From positions 1-64,000 of the forward strand of contig CAYNTS010000003.1 of the NCBI GenBank assembly GCA_964400495.1: 64,000 nucleotides of DNA. Direction: 5' to 3'. This document shows positions 45,783 to 55,321 of the stretch, piece after piece. This DNA is from CAYNTS01 sp964400495 (lineage in GTDB: Bacteria > Fidelibacterota > Marinisomatia > SCGC-AAA003-L08 > D37C17). A program made the translations under genes and the position numbers. Numbering within the stretch: the first letter of the stretch is position 1; the number at the start of each line of letters is the position of its first letter. Under the pieces are notes generated by a model, which was not told the DNA's origin, did no database searches, and saw nothing but the letters and a program-made list of their open reading frames with translations.

Positions 45783-47426
45783 ATGGCAAAAGATATTCAA
45801 TATAATTTAGAAGCAAGATCAGCATTAAAAGAAGGTGTTGATAATTTAGCAAATGCAGTAAGAGTTACATTAGGTCCTAAAGGAAGAAATGTAATTATTG
45901 ACAAAAAATTTGGTGCTCCAACAGTAACTAAAGATGGTGTTACTGTAGCAAAAGAAATTGAACTTGAAGATAATGTTCAAAACATGGGTGCTCAAATGGT
46001 AAAAGAAGTTGCATCTAAAACGTCTGATGTTGCTGGTGACGGAACAACTACAGCAACTGTTTTAGCTCAATCTATTATCACTGAAGGACTAAAAAATGTG
46101 ACTGCAGGTGCTAACCCCATGGATTTAAAACGCGGTATTGATTCAGCAGCTGAACAAGTTGTAACAAAATTACAATCCATGAGTAAAGCAGTATCTAAAA
46201 AAGAAGAAATTTCTCAAGTAGGTACTATATCAGCAAATAATGATTCATCAATTGGTGAAATTATTTCTGAAGCGATGGAAAAAGTAGGTAATGAAGGTGT
46301 GATCACTGTCGAAGAAGCAAAAAGCATGGATACTTATCTTGAAACTGTAGAAGGTATGCAGTTTGATAGAGGTTATTTATCACCATATTTTGTGACGAAT
46401 GCAGAATCTATGGAAACTGAAATGGAAAGCCCATTGATTCTTATTCATGAGAAAAAAATCAGTAATATGAAAGAATTGCTTCCAATCCTTGAAAAAGTAG
46501 TTCAAGCTGGCAAAACATTGTTAATTATTGCTGAAGATGTTGAAGGTGAAGCATTAGCTACATTAGTAATGAATAAATTACGTGGTACATTTAAAATTTG
46601 TGCAGTTAAAGCTCCAGGTTTTGGTGACAGACGAAAAGCAATGTTACAAGATATTGCAATCTTAACGGGTGCTACTGTAATTTCAGAAGAACAAGGATAT
46701 AAACTTGAAAATGCTACAATGGCATATTTAGGAGAGGCTCGAACTGTTACTGTCGATAAAGATAATTCTACAATTGTTGAAGGAAAGGGTGACCAAGATG
46801 CAATTTTAGCTCGAATCAATGAAATTAAAGTACAGATTGAAAAAACAACATCAGATTATGATCGTGAGAAATTACAAGAACGATTAGCTAAATTATCTGG
46901 CGGGGTTGCTGTTATTAATATCGGTGCTGCAACAGAAGTAGAAATGAAAGAAAAGAAAGCACGCGTTGAAGATGCATTGCATGCAACTAGAGCCGCAGTT
47001 AAAGAAGGTATTGTACCTGGTGGTGGTGTTGCTTTACTACGTGCAGCAGAATCAATTGATGTTAAAGCTTTGGTTGGTGATGAACAACTTGGTGCTGAAA
47101 TTTTGAAAAAAGCACTTGAGGGTCCAGCACGACAAATCGTAAAAAATGCAGGTTTAGAAGATGCAGTTGTTGTAAATGAAATCAAAGCAAGTAAAGGCAA
47201 TAATGGATTTGATGCACGAAATGAAGAATATGTTGATATGGTAAAAGCTGGGATTATTGACCCAACACTTGTTACTCGTACAGCAGTTCAAAATGCATCA
47301 TCTGTTGCTGGATTATTATTAACAACAGAATGTGTAATTACAGACCAACCTGAAAAAGAATCTGCTCCTGCAATGCCTGATATGGGTGGCATGGGCGGCA
47401 TGGGTGGTATGGGCGGAATGATGTAA
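45783..47426 (+). CDS. groL: Chaperonin GroEL
   Basis: 547-residue Hsp60 that folds proteins in an ATP-driven cage. Visible are KFGAPTVTKDGVTVAKEI, the ATP-binding DVAGDGTTTATVLAQ, the conserved ARVEDALHATRAAVKEGIVPGGG and the C-terminal GGM repeats (GGMGGMGGMGGMM). Its length and tail are standard. It ends in its own terminator. Confidence 0.99.
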   Translation: MAKDIQYNLEARSALKEGVDNLANAVRVTLGPKGRNVIIDKKFGAPTVTKDGVTVAKEIELEDNVQNMGAQMVKEVASKTSDVAGDGTTTATVLAQSIITEGLKNVTAGANPMDLKRGIDSAAEQVVTKLQSMSKAVSKKEEISQVGTISANNDSSIGEIISEAMEKVGNEGVITVEEAKSMDTYLETVEGMQFDRGYLSPYFVTNAESMETEMESPLILIHEKKISNMKELLPILEKVVQAGKTLLIIAEDVEGEALATLVMNKLRGTFKICAVKAPGFGDRRKAMLQDIAILTGATVISEEQGYKLENATMAYLGEARTVTVDKDNSTIVEGKGDQDAILARINEIKVQIEKTTSDYDREKLQERLAKLSGGVAVINIGAATEVEMKEKKARVEDALHATRAAVKEGIVPGGGVALLRAAESIDVKALVGDEQLGAEILKKALEGPARQIVKNAGLEDAVVVNEIKASKGNNGFDARNEEYVDMVKAGIIDPTLVTRTAVQNASSVAGLLLTTECVITDQPEKESAPAMPDMGGMGGMGGMGGMM

Positions 47427-47452
47427 TTTTCCCCCAACACTGTTGATGTTAT

Positions 47453-47480
47453 AAAAAACCTCGCTTTTGCGGGGTTTTTT
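47453..47480 (+). terminator. Rho-independent terminator of groES-groEL
   Basis: A12-base stem, AAAAAACCTCGC (47453-47464) with GCGGGGTTTTTT (47469-47480) and loop TTTT; one G-T pair. The T-run on the right arm supplies the U-tract. It begins 26 bases after the groEL stop. Confidence 0.92.
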
Positions 47481-47533
47481 GTTTTATAAAACAAAAAATA
47501 TCTTTAAACTTTATTAATGGAAAAGGGATTATT

Positions 47534-47947
47534 ATGCTTATCAAAAAACTCGATCATTTAAACTTAACAGTTGATGATTTTCAAGAAACGGTTCAATGGT
47601 ACTCAGATATTTTTGGGTTTTAACTTGTTGAAGAAGATGTGCAAGATGGTCAGGTATGGGGTGTTATTCGGTCAGAAGATGCCATGCTATGTATTTATGA
47701 ATCACCAAAGCTAATTCATTTAGACCGATTCAAAATGACTGATAATGGGAAACATCACGTCGCACATTTTGGGTTGTGTATTTCTGACCAAAATTCATGG
47801 GAAGAAATAATCGAAGAACATAATCTAGAAATACTTTATGGTGGAGTAATTGAATGGCCTCACTCACTTGCTTGGTATTTAAAAGACCCAACTGGCTGGG
47901 AAATTGAAGTTGTATATTGGAAAAATGATACCATAAATTTTGATTGA
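47534..47947 (+). pseudogene. Glyoxalase/VOC-family gene interrupted by an in-frame TAA
   Basis: From ATG 47534 the frame encodes MLIKKLDHLNLTVDDF... and WYSDIFGF, then reads TAA at 47621-47623. The same frame continues LVEEDVQDGQVWGVIRSEDAMLCIYE to a natural stop at 47947. The joined product would be 137 codons plus stop, the length of a vicinal-oxygen-chelate (glyoxalase/dioxygenase) domain. Typical homologues have an ordinary residue at the TAA position. Metal-ligand-like residues are His8, a His in HHVAHFGLCI and Glu in GWEIEVVYW. No frameshift is needed. A GTG at 47639 could start a fragment but would lack the first metal ligand. It could be a real nonsense mutation, a sequencing error, or a decaying gene. 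Confidence 0.8.
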
Positions 47948-48127
47948 TTCAATTTGCAAGTTTCTAGAACAAAACTTCCAAAATATTCAACAACTATAAA
48001 TAATAATCAAGAATTTAATATTTATCTATTATCATACTACCCATTTATAAGAATAAATTGCTAAGTTATTAACTTATTATTTTCACGAGAATACAGGTTT
48101 TATATATTTAAAATTTAACTTTTAACA
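47948..48127. other. AT-rich intergenic region before smpB
   Basis: 180 bases without an ORF, very AT-rich. It probably holds the smpB promoter. No convincing box, hairpin or repeat was found. Confidence 0.5.
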
Positions 48128-48577
48128 ATGCAAACTATAGCAACAAATAGAAAAGCACGACATGAATATCATATATTGGATACATTTGAAGCTGGTATTG
48201 TTCTTCAAGGATCCGAAGTAAAAGCATTGCGAGAAGGAAAAGCAAATGTGAAAGAATCTTATATTCGTTTTATTTCACAAGAGTTATATTTGATAGGGAT
48301 GCACATTGGAGAATATTCACATGCTGGATATTCGACCCATTCTGCTGTCCATGATAGAAAATTGCTCATGCATCGGCGAGAATTGTATAAAATTCAAAAA
48401 TTAGTTGATGAAAAAGGAAAGACATTAATTCCTTTATCTCTGTATTTTAAACGTGGTAAAGTAAAAGTAAGTTTTGGATTAGCCCAAGGCAAAAAAATAT
48501 GGGATAAACGCAAAACAAAAACAGATAGAGATGTTAAGCGTCAAATGGATAGAGTATTGAAAGGACAACTACAATAA
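48128..48577 (+). CDS. smpB: SsrA-binding protein SmpB
   Basis: 149-residue partner of tmRNA in trans-translation rescue of stalled ribosomes. It has NRKARHEYHILDTFEAGIVLQGSEVKALREGK and KIWDKRKTKTDRD in the C-terminal tail, both family hallmarks. The tmRNA gene itself is not in the window. Its stop overlaps the tyrS start by one base (TAATG). Confidence 0.97.
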   Translation: MQTIATNRKARHEYHILDTFEAGIVLQGSEVKALREGKANVKESYIRFISQELYLIGMHIGEYSHAGYSTHSAVHDRKLLMHRRELYKIQKLVDEKGKTLIPLSLYFKRGKVKVSFGLAQGKKIWDKRKTKTDRDVKRQMDRVLKGQLQ

Positions 48578-49788
48578 TGGCACGATTTGCACCAATTAAT
48601 GAGCAAATGGATTTATATACTCGAGGAATTGAAGAAATAATTCCTGAAGAATTGTTAGTAAAGAAATTAGAAAAAGCTGAAAACGAAAATATTCCACTTA
48701 AAGTAAAATTTGGGTGTGATCCGAGTCGTCCTGATTTACATATTGGACATGCTGTTGTATTGCGAAAATTACGTCATTTTCAAGAAATGGGACATCAAGC
48801 AATATTGTTAATTGGTGATTTTACTGCTATGATAGGTGACCCAACTGGTCGAAATAAAACTAGACCCCAATTAACCATTGAAGAAACAAAGATTAATGCT
48901 CAATCATATATTGACCAAGCAGGAGTAATTTTAGATAACGAAACACTATCAATCGTGTATAATTCAGATTGGTTAAGTAAAATGAATTTCTCTGATGTAA
49001 TTAGTTTAGCATCTAAATACACTGTTGCAAGAATGTTAGAACGTGACGATTTTACGAAACGATATAAAGGAGGTGTGCCTATTTCTGTACATGAGTTTTT
49101 ATACCCATTAGCGCAAGGGTATGATAGTGTTCATCTTAATGCGGATGTTGAACTTGGTGGAACCGACCAGAAATTTAATTTATTGGTGGGCAGAGATTTG
49201 CAAAAAGAAAGCGGTCAAAGTCCTCAAGTTATTATAACTACTCCACTTCTTGAGGGTACAGATGGTGTAGAAAAGATGTCCAAATCATATGATAACTATA
49301 TTGGTATTACAGATACCCCATCAGATATTTATGGGCGTACTTTGTCAATTCCTGATTCACTTATTTCACGGTATTATGAATTTGGTACAGAAATCACATC
49401 ATCTGAACTAAATTCAATTATGACGGATTTAGAAAAAGAAATATCTAATCCACGTGATTTAAAACGCCAATTAGCACGTGAACTGGTTACATTATATCAC
49501 TCAAAAGAACTAGCACTTCAAGCTGAAAAAGATTTTGATGCACTATTTATCAAAAAAGATATTCCAGATGAAATGCCAGAAATCAATCTAACTGAACCCA
49601 CAAAAATAATTCAGGTTATGAAATCAAACAATATGGCATCGAGTAATGGTGAAGCACGTAGACTTATTCAACAAGGCGGAGTACAAATTGACGGTAAAAA
49701 AGTAACAGATATTCACCATGAAATTACACATAATGTTGAATGTGTGTTGAAAGTTGGAAAACGCAAATTCTTAAGGATTTTGAAATAA
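48577..49788 (+). CDS. tyrS: Tyrosyl-tRNA synthetase
   Basis: 403-residue class I synthetase charging tRNA-Tyr. The HIGH motif is PDLHIGH near residues 50-56, the KMSKS motif is EKMSKSYDN near 230-238, and an S4 RNA-binding domain occupies the C-terminal end (MASSNGEARRLIQQGGVQIDG). It belongs to the TyrS type with KMSKS rather than KFGKT. It overlaps smpB and the alkaline phosphatase gene by one base each. Confidence 0.96.
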   Translation: MARFAPINEQMDLYTRGIEEIIPEELLVKKLEKAENENIPLKVKFGCDPSRPDLHIGHAVVLRKLRHFQEMGHQAILLIGDFTAMIGDPTGRNKTRPQLTIEETKINAQSYIDQAGVILDNETLSIVYNSDWLSKMNFSDVISLASKYTVARMLERDDFTKRYKGGVPISVHEFLYPLAQGYDSVHLNADVELGGTDQKFNLLVGRDLQKESGQSPQVIITTPLLEGTDGVEKMSKSYDNYIGITDTPSDIYGRTLSIPDSLISRYYEFGTEITSSELNSIMTDLEKEISNPRDLKRQLARELVTLYHSKELALQAEKDFDALFIKKDIPDEMPEINLTEPTKIIQVMKSNNMASSNGEARRLIQQGGVQIDGKKVTDIHHEITHNVECVLKVGKRKFLRILK

Positions 49789-50915
49789 TGAAAAATATTT
49801 ACCTAACACTTAAAATAGTTTTGATTTTAATTTTAACTCAAGGGTGCAACTACACACTGAGAGGTGTTGTAATTCAAGAGGAAAAATCAAATACTATTCC
49901 CGGGTTGATTCCAAATCATACCCCTAAAAATATTGATGTAGAAATATATCCCAAATCCATTATTTTTATTATTGCTGATGGAACTGGAATTGGGCAATAC
50001 ACACTTTCTTACTATAATGATGAAAATTTTGCAATGCACAGATTTGATCATGTTGGATTATCAACAACCCATCCAAAAGATGGAACCAAAAAAGTAACAG
50101 ATTCTGCTGCAAGTGGGACAACGCTTGCAACAGGAGAAAAGACGTATAATGGAGCAATATGTGTAGATGCTAATCAAAATCAATTTAAAACGGTTTTAGA
50201 TTGGACAAATGAAAGTCAAAAGTCAACAGGACTCATTGCAACATCAACAATTTCACATGCAACACCTGCATCATTTGCAAGTCATGTAGAATCACGTAGT
50301 ATGCAAACTGAAATTTCAGTACAATTGGCAAAATCAAACGTAGATTTGCTATTTGGAGGGGGCGCAAAATATTGGACGAATGAAATTCAGGAGAAATTAC
50401 TAGAGGAAAATGTTCAATTATTGAATAATTTTAATGAAGTAATTAATCCTTCACAGAGAGTTATTGGTTTGTTTAATGATGATGCAATGCCAAAACATAG
50501 TGAAGGCAGAACTCCAACTACAACAGAAATGACAGAAAAAGCTCTCTCATATTTAGGTCAAAATACGAATGGATTCTTTTTAATGGTTGAAGAGTCGCAG
50601 GTTGATTGGGGTGGTCATGCAAATAGTGCAGGTTATATAGCTGGCGAAATGAAATCGTTGAATAATTTGGTACATCTATGCTTGGATTATCAATTAAATC
50701 ACCCAGATGTGTTAGTTATTCTAACAGCTGATCATGAGTGTGGCGGAGTTGCAATTCATGATGGAAGTAATGGTTCCCTGAATGTCCAATTCACTTCAGA
50801 TTATCATTCGGCGAACATGGTGCCTGTTTTTGCTACAGGACCAGGTGCTGAGTATTTTGATGCCCTACTTGATAACACCGATATTGGAAAAGCATTAATT
50901 GAGTTTATGAAGTAA
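49788..50915 (+). CDS. Alkaline phosphatase family lipoprotein
   Basis: Predicted periplasmic, lipid-anchored phosphomonoesterase (375 residues). The start is ATG 49788, giving a signal peptide with lipobox LTQGC and Cys20. Active-site features of the PhoA family are present: Asp64 (IIADGTGIG), Ser106 as nucleophile in TDSAASGT, DWGGHAN and TADHECGG for metal binding. The N-terminal 30 residues after Cys20 are a linker. PhoB-box or other phosphate-starvation signals were not found upstream, and the gene is coupled to tyrS. Confidence 0.9.
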   Translation: MKNIYLTLKIVLILILTQGCNYTLRGVVIQEEKSNTIPGLIPNHTPKNIDVEIYPKSIIFIIADGTGIGQYTLSYYNDENFAMHRFDHVGLSTTHPKDGTKKVTDSAASGTTLATGEKTYNGAICVDANQNQFKTVLDWTNESQKSTGLIATSTISHATPASFASHVESRSMQTEISVQLAKSNVDLLFGGGAKYWTNEIQEKLLEENVQLLNNFNEVINPSQRVIGLFNDDAMPKHSEGRTPTTTEMTEKALSYLGQNTNGFFLMVEESQVDWGGHANSAGYIAGEMKSLNNLVHLCLDYQLNHPDVLVILTADHECGGVAIHDGSNGSLNVQFTSDYHSANMVPVFATGPGAEYFDALLDNTDIGKALIEFMK

Positions 50916-51689
50916 ATGATTGTTGTATCACCAATAGCAAATATGTACAAAGAGCCTTCATTCTCTTCTGAAATGATTACACAATCTTTAATGGGTGAAG
51001 AGTTAGAAGTGCTTGAAATATTTGAAAATTGGGTAAAAGTTAAGCAATGGGACGGATATATAAGTTGGGTCAATAAGTTTTACCTAGTTGACGAGAATTT
51101 AAAAAAATATTCAAATTATACAAATGTTACCAATACTTTTGAAACGCTATTAAGTTCAATCGATCCTTATCGAACGTTGGGTCAAATTTCATTTGGAACA
51201 TCATTACCTGTAATTTCAGAAACTGAATATGAAGTAATTGTGGAATTGCCCACAGGTGAAAAGGCAAATCTCCACCAACAAGAAGGGGTGAATAGTTTAG
51301 ATATCCGAAACCAAATAGCATATTTTACACAAAAACTAATAGGAATACCCTATGTGTGGGGTGGCAAAAGTGCGTTTGGATTTGATTGTTCAGGATTTGT
51401 GCAGACAATTTTTAAACTTATGGATATCGAATTGCCTCGTGATAGTGGTCCACAAGCACAATTTAGCAGTTTACTTGAAATTAATGTAGATGAATTAGAA
51501 GTAGGGGACCTGTTATTTTTTGCTGAAAAAGATAATATTTCTCATGTCGCAATTTCTTTGGGTAGAACAGAATATATCCATTGTTCTGGAATGGTAAAAA
51601 TCAATTCTATAAATCCAAATAGTGAGTTGTTTAATGAAAATTTACAAAATTGGTTGATAAATACTAAATCCATAAAAGGATTATTATGA
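50916..51689 (+). CDS. NlpC/P60 cysteine peptidase with N-terminal SH3 domains
   Basis: 257 residues with SH3b-like domains in the first half (about 1-120) and an NlpC/P60 domain (about 135-257). The catalytic triad is Cys158 (FDCSGF), His210 (NISHVAISLG) and His222 (YIHCSG). This plan resembles gamma-D-glutamyl-diamino-acid endopeptidases (YkfC type) that recycle murein peptides. No signal peptide is evident, so it may act in the cytoplasm on imported peptides. The ATG follows the phosphatase stop directly. Confidence 0.85.
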   Translation: MIVVSPIANMYKEPSFSSEMITQSLMGEELEVLEIFENWVKVKQWDGYISWVNKFYLVDENLKKYSNYTNVTNTFETLLSSIDPYRTLGQISFGTSLPVISETEYEVIVELPTGEKANLHQQEGVNSLDIRNQIAYFTQKLIGIPYVWGGKSAFGFDCSGFVQTIFKLMDIELPRDSGPQAQFSSLLEINVDELEVGDLLFFAEKDNISHVAISLGRTEYIHCSGMVKINSINPNSELFNENLQNWLINTKSIKGLL

Positions 51690-52204
51690 GCTATATACTC
51701 AATAGAAAGGTATTGCTGTTAAATCAATCGTATGAACCATTAATGATTATTGGTGCAAAACGTGCTATTTTGATGATGCTTATGCAAAAAGTTGAGGTGG
51801 TTGAGAAATACACTGAACAAATCCATTCAACATTCTTGACAATTCCGTTACCAAGTGTAATTAGATTAAAGTGGTATGCTCGATTTAAGAAAAAGGAAAT
51901 TGTTCTCTCTAGGCGAAATATTTTGCGACGGGATAACCATCAATGTCAATATTGTAGTATACGCTCGGTACCCATGACAATTGACCACGTAATACCACGA
52001 AATAAAGGTGGAAGAGATACTTGGGAGAATTTAGTGGCAGCATGTGTAAAATGTAATACAAAAAAAGGTGATTCAAATTTGCATGACCTTTCAATGAATC
52101 TTTTAAGAACCCCAAAAAAACCGCATCATATTTACCATATGCAAAAATATGTGAAACGGCATCAAGATTCTTGGAGACCATACTTATTTATGGAGAAAAA
52201 TTAA
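51686..52204 (+). CDS. HNH endonuclease-domain protein
   Basis: 172 residues. The C-terminal half has an HNH nuclease with two zinc pairs: Cys87-x2-Cys90, Asp100-His101 (TIDHVIPRNKGG), Asn115 and Cys120-x2-Cys123 (CVKCNTKKGD). The N-terminal region LLNQSYEPLMIIGAKRAILMML is conserved in a widespread chromosomal family of unknown role. It is coupled to the P60 gene (ATGA) and is not associated with a restriction or phage system here. Confidence 0.88.
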   Translation: MSYILNRKVLLLNQSYEPLMIIGAKRAILMMLMQKVEVVEKYTEQIHSTFLTIPLPSVIRLKWYARFKKKEIVLSRRNILRRDNHQCQYCSIRSVPMTIDHVIPRNKGGRDTWENLVAACVKCNTKKGDSNLHDLSMNLLRTPKKPHHIYHMQKYVKRHQDSWRPYLFMEKN

Positions 52205-52212
52205 GAATTAAT

Positions 52213-53217
52213 ATGAACGATACTAAAAAAATAATGCTTTCGGGAATCCAGCCATCAGGACACTTATGTATTGGAAATTATATTGGTGCATTGAAAAATT
52301 GGGTGAACTTGCAAAATGATTATGATAGTATATTTTTGGTTGTTGATATGCACGCTCTAACTGTCAAACAAGTACCAGCAGAACTGCGTCAACGGTGTTT
52401 ATCATTTGTAGCACAGTATATTGCTTGCGGAATTGACCCTGATAAAAATACGATTGTAATTCAATCACATGTACCACAGCATGCAGAGTTAATGTGGGTA
52501 TTATCAAGTATTACGTATATGGGTGAGCTCAATAGAATGACCCAATTCAAGGATAAATCGAAGAAACACAATACAAATATTAATGTTGGATTATTTTCGT
52601 ACCCTGTTTTGATGGCATCCGATATTTTATTGTATCAAGCAGATTTAGTGCCTGTAGGTGCAGACCAAAAACAACATTTAGAGTTAGTAAGAGATTTAGC
52701 TAAACGATTTAATCATAATTATTCTGATACTTTTACTGTACCTGAACCATATATTCCAAAAGCGGGGGCACGGGTGATGAGTTTGCAAGATCCTGAAAGT
52801 AAGATGTCAAAATCGGATGATAATCTGAACAATATTATTGCACTATTGGACCAACCTGATATTATTATGAAGAAAATTAAAAGAGCTGTGACAGATTCTG
52901 GAAAAGAAATAATTTACGATGAATCAAAACCAGGATTGGCAAACTTAATGAGTATGTATTCATCAATGTCAGGTGAGTCTATACAATCTATAGAATCATA
53001 TTTTGAAGGAAAAATGTACTCTGATTTTAAACAATCACTGGGTGAGCTCACTGTTGAAACATTAAAACCTGTACAAGCAAAATATAATGAAGCGATTTTA
53101 GATAAAACATATCTTGAAGGTATATTGAAAACTGGTGCAGAAAATGCGTATTTCAGAGCACGGAAAACATTGTCAAAAGTTTATAGAAAAGTAGGATTCG
53201 TACAACAAAAGAAATGA
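52213..53217 (+). CDS. trpS: Tryptophanyl-tRNA synthetase
   Basis: 334-residue class I synthetase charging tRNA-Trp. The motif related to HIGH is SGHLCIGNYIGA near residues 16-27 and KMSKS is in ESKMSKSDDN near 194-203. The ATG at 52213 is chosen because it gives the family's N terminus (KKIMLSGIQPSG). An upstream in-frame ATG at 52171 would add 14 residues and overlap the HNH gene. The stop overlaps scpA by four bases. Confidence 0.95.
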   Translation: MNDTKKIMLSGIQPSGHLCIGNYIGALKNWVNLQNDYDSIFLVVDMHALTVKQVPAELRQRCLSFVAQYIACGIDPDKNTIVIQSHVPQHAELMWVLSSITYMGELNRMTQFKDKSKKHNTNINVGLFSYPVLMASDILLYQADLVPVGADQKQHLELVRDLAKRFNHNYSDTFTVPEPYIPKAGARVMSLQDPESKMSKSDDNLNNIIALLDQPDIIMKKIKRAVTDSGKEIIYDESKPGLANLMSMYSSMSGESIQSIESYFEGKMYSDFKQSLGELTVETLKPVQAKYNEAILDKTYLEGILKTGAENAYFRARKTLSKVYRKVGFVQQKK

Positions 53218-53933
53218 GTTATAAAGTCAAACTAAATATGTTTGAAGGTCCGTTAGATCTTCTCCTATTTTTCATCCATAGAGATAGAATTAATGTGTAT
53301 GATATTCCAATATCCCATATTACAAAGGAGTTTTTGGATTATATCCAAATAATGGAAGAAATGAATATCGAAGTTGGTGGTGAGTTTGTACTTATGGCAT
53401 CAATGCTAATGCGAATAAAAACAAAATTGTTATTACCTGTTGAACAAAATGACGAAAATGATGAAATTCTTGATCCACGGACTGATTTAGTACAGAAAAT
53501 ATTAGAATATAAACGGTATAAAGAAGCATCTGAGGATATTCAATATTTGTATGATATTCACTCTCAGAAATTTAGCAAGGGTCTAGAAATTAATATTTCA
53601 GATATTGATGAAGAACCAAAGTCTGCGATTAAACATATTTCACTTTTCGAATTATTATCAATTTATAAGCAGATGATTGATAAATTACCTGAAACCAATC
53701 CAATTGAGTTACACCAAGAAGATATTCATTTGGAAGATCAAATTCACTATATTTCAGAATTTCTTTCGAATGAAAAAAGTAAAATATCTTTTTCATATTT
53801 GTTTCAAAACATCCACACCAAATTACATATTATCGTAACATTTTTAGCCCTTTTAGAAATGTTACGATTAAAATCTATTTTTCTAGAGCAAAAGGGACCA
53901 TTTGATGATATTTTAATTGGAGCACAATCGTGA
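53214..53933 (+). CDS. scpA: Segregation and condensation protein A
   Basis: 239-residue kleisin that joins SMC heads with ScpB in the condensin complex. It starts with the N-terminal kleisin signature KVKLNMFEGPLDLLLFFIHRDRINVYDIPI and has a C-terminal winged-helix part ending before residue 239. It is coupled to trpS and scpB by four-base overlaps. Confidence 0.94.
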   Translation: MSYKVKLNMFEGPLDLLLFFIHRDRINVYDIPISHITKEFLDYIQIMEEMNIEVGGEFVLMASMLMRIKTKLLLPVEQNDENDEILDPRTDLVQKILEYKRYKEASEDIQYLYDIHSQKFSKGLEINISDIDEEPKSAIKHISLFELLSIYKQMIDKLPETNPIELHQEDIHLEDQIHYISEFLSNEKSKISFSYLFQNIHTKLHIIVTFLALLEMLRLKSIFLEQKGPFDDILIGAQS

Positions 53934-54487
53934 TTTCTGAAGATATAAAATTAATTGAAGTATTGTTATTTGCAACATCTGAACCGTTGACTCAACAGAA
54001 GGTGAATTTGGTATTGGATGGTGAACGTGAAATACATTTACAATCTGTTATTGAGGTGTTGAATGAACAATTTTTCCATGGTGGTAAGGGGGTGTATATA
54101 GGCGAGGTTGCTGGTGGATATCAAATTTTAAGCCATGAGCAATACCATGTTTATATTCAGAGATTATTTAAAGGATCTAAAAAAGTAAAATTAAGCAGAC
54201 CATCACTAGAAGCATTATCCATTATTGCTTATAGACAACCAGTTTCAAAGTCTGAAGTTGAGGGGATTCGTGGCGTAGAATGTGGAAGTGTTGTAAAAAC
54301 ATTAATGGAAAAAGAATTGGTCACAATAAAGGGAAGAGGTGAAGGGGTAGGCAGACCATTACTATACGGAACTACCCAATTATTTTTGGAATCGTTCGGA
54401 CTTAATTCAGTTGCTGATTTACCTAAATTGAAAGAGTTACAACATTTAATTGATTCAGAAGGAAACATAGAAGCCAATGCGTCTTAA
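53930..54487 (+). CDS. scpB: Segregation and condensation protein B
   Basis: 185-residue partner of ScpA, with two winged-helix domains. Family blocks are IEVLLFATSEPLTQQKV, the second domain LSRPSLEALSIIAYRQPVSKSEVE-like segment, and GRPLLYGTT near the end. Its 3' end overlaps the pseudouridine synthase gene by 11 bases. Confidence 0.94.
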   Translation: MISEDIKLIEVLLFATSEPLTQQKVNLVLDGEREIHLQSVIEVLNEQFFHGGKGVYIGEVAGGYQILSHEQYHVYIQRLFKGSKKVKLSRPSLEALSIIAYRQPVSKSEVEGIRGVECGSVVKTLMEKELVTIKGRGEGVGRPLLYGTTQLFLESFGLNSVADLPKLKELQHLIDSEGNIEANAS

Positions 54488-55175
54488 TAAATTTTTAGCA
54501 CATGCAGGGGTTGCATCACGGAGGGCGTGTGATGAACTCATTCGACGAAAAAAAGTGAAAGTTAATAATAAAATTGTAGAAGATTTTTCGTTTCAAGTAC
54601 AAAGCGATGATTATGTTTTATGTAATGGTAAAACAATCCAGCTAACTCAAGAAAAGCATGTGTATATTGTACATAAACCAATGGGTTATATTTCAACATC
54701 CATTGATACACATGGTCGTAAAAAGGTCATAGATTTAATTGATACAAGCGATAGGTTATATACAATTGGTCGGTTAGATAGAGATACAACTGGAATTATT
54801 TTGGTGACAAATAATGGCGATTTAGCAAATAAATTGATGCATCCAAAATTTAAAAAGGAAAAGAAATATTTAGTAGAAACTAAAATTGACATCCCATTTG
54901 AAAAATACTCTCAATTATCAAATGGTTTAAAATTAGAAGATGGTTCAATTGTCAAAGGTGAAATTAAACGTGTTGGTAAAAAACAACTTCGATTTTTATG
55001 GGAAGTTATACTTACTGAAGGTAAAAACAGAGAAGTTAAGCGTATTTTTGAAGCACTCGAATCGCGGGTTATGAAGCTACATCGATATTCATTTGCAGGT
55101 TTTGAATTGGGAACACTCAAATTGGGTCGATATAGAAAATTGTCGAAACGAGAGTTGGAAAATATAACAAAATAA
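54477..55175 (+). CDS. rRNA pseudouridine synthase (RluB/RsuA family)
   Basis: 232-residue S4-domain pseudouridine synthase. The S4 domain covers about 1-45 (MRLNKFLAHAGVASRRACDE). The catalytic Asp is in GRLDRDTTGIILVTNNG, and EGKNREVKRIFEAL is present further on. The position after scpA-scpB is conserved in many bacteria and favours RluB (23S rRNA U2605), but RluE or RluF cannot be ruled out by eye. Confidence 0.9.
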   Translation: MRLNKFLAHAGVASRRACDELIRRKKVKVNNKIVEDFSFQVQSDDYVLCNGKTIQLTQEKHVYIVHKPMGYISTSIDTHGRKKVIDLIDTSDRLYTIGRLDRDTTGIILVTNNGDLANKLMHPKFKKEKKYLVETKIDIPFEKYSQLSNGLKLEDGSIVKGEIKRVGKKQLRFLWEVILTEGKNREVKRIFEALESRVMKLHRYSFAGFELGTLKLGRYRKLSKRELENITK

Positions 55176-55321
55176 ACAAATTTAGAATTTCATAACCCAA
55201 AAATAAATCCTTCCAATTTCAATTAAAATATTCAATTAATTAAATTTAATTCTTCTTTTTGTTATTAGGGTATAAAAACTCGTAAATTACTCGGCTTTTT
55301 GAGTAGGAGATTTTCGACGGA

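Noticed and set aside
47390..47426. Repeated GGCATGGG units
   Set aside because: They encode the normal GGM tail of GroEL.
48578..48594. TGGCACG followed by TTTGCA, like a sigma-54 element
   Set aside because: It is the start of tyrS coding sequence and the GG to GC spacing is 8, not 10.
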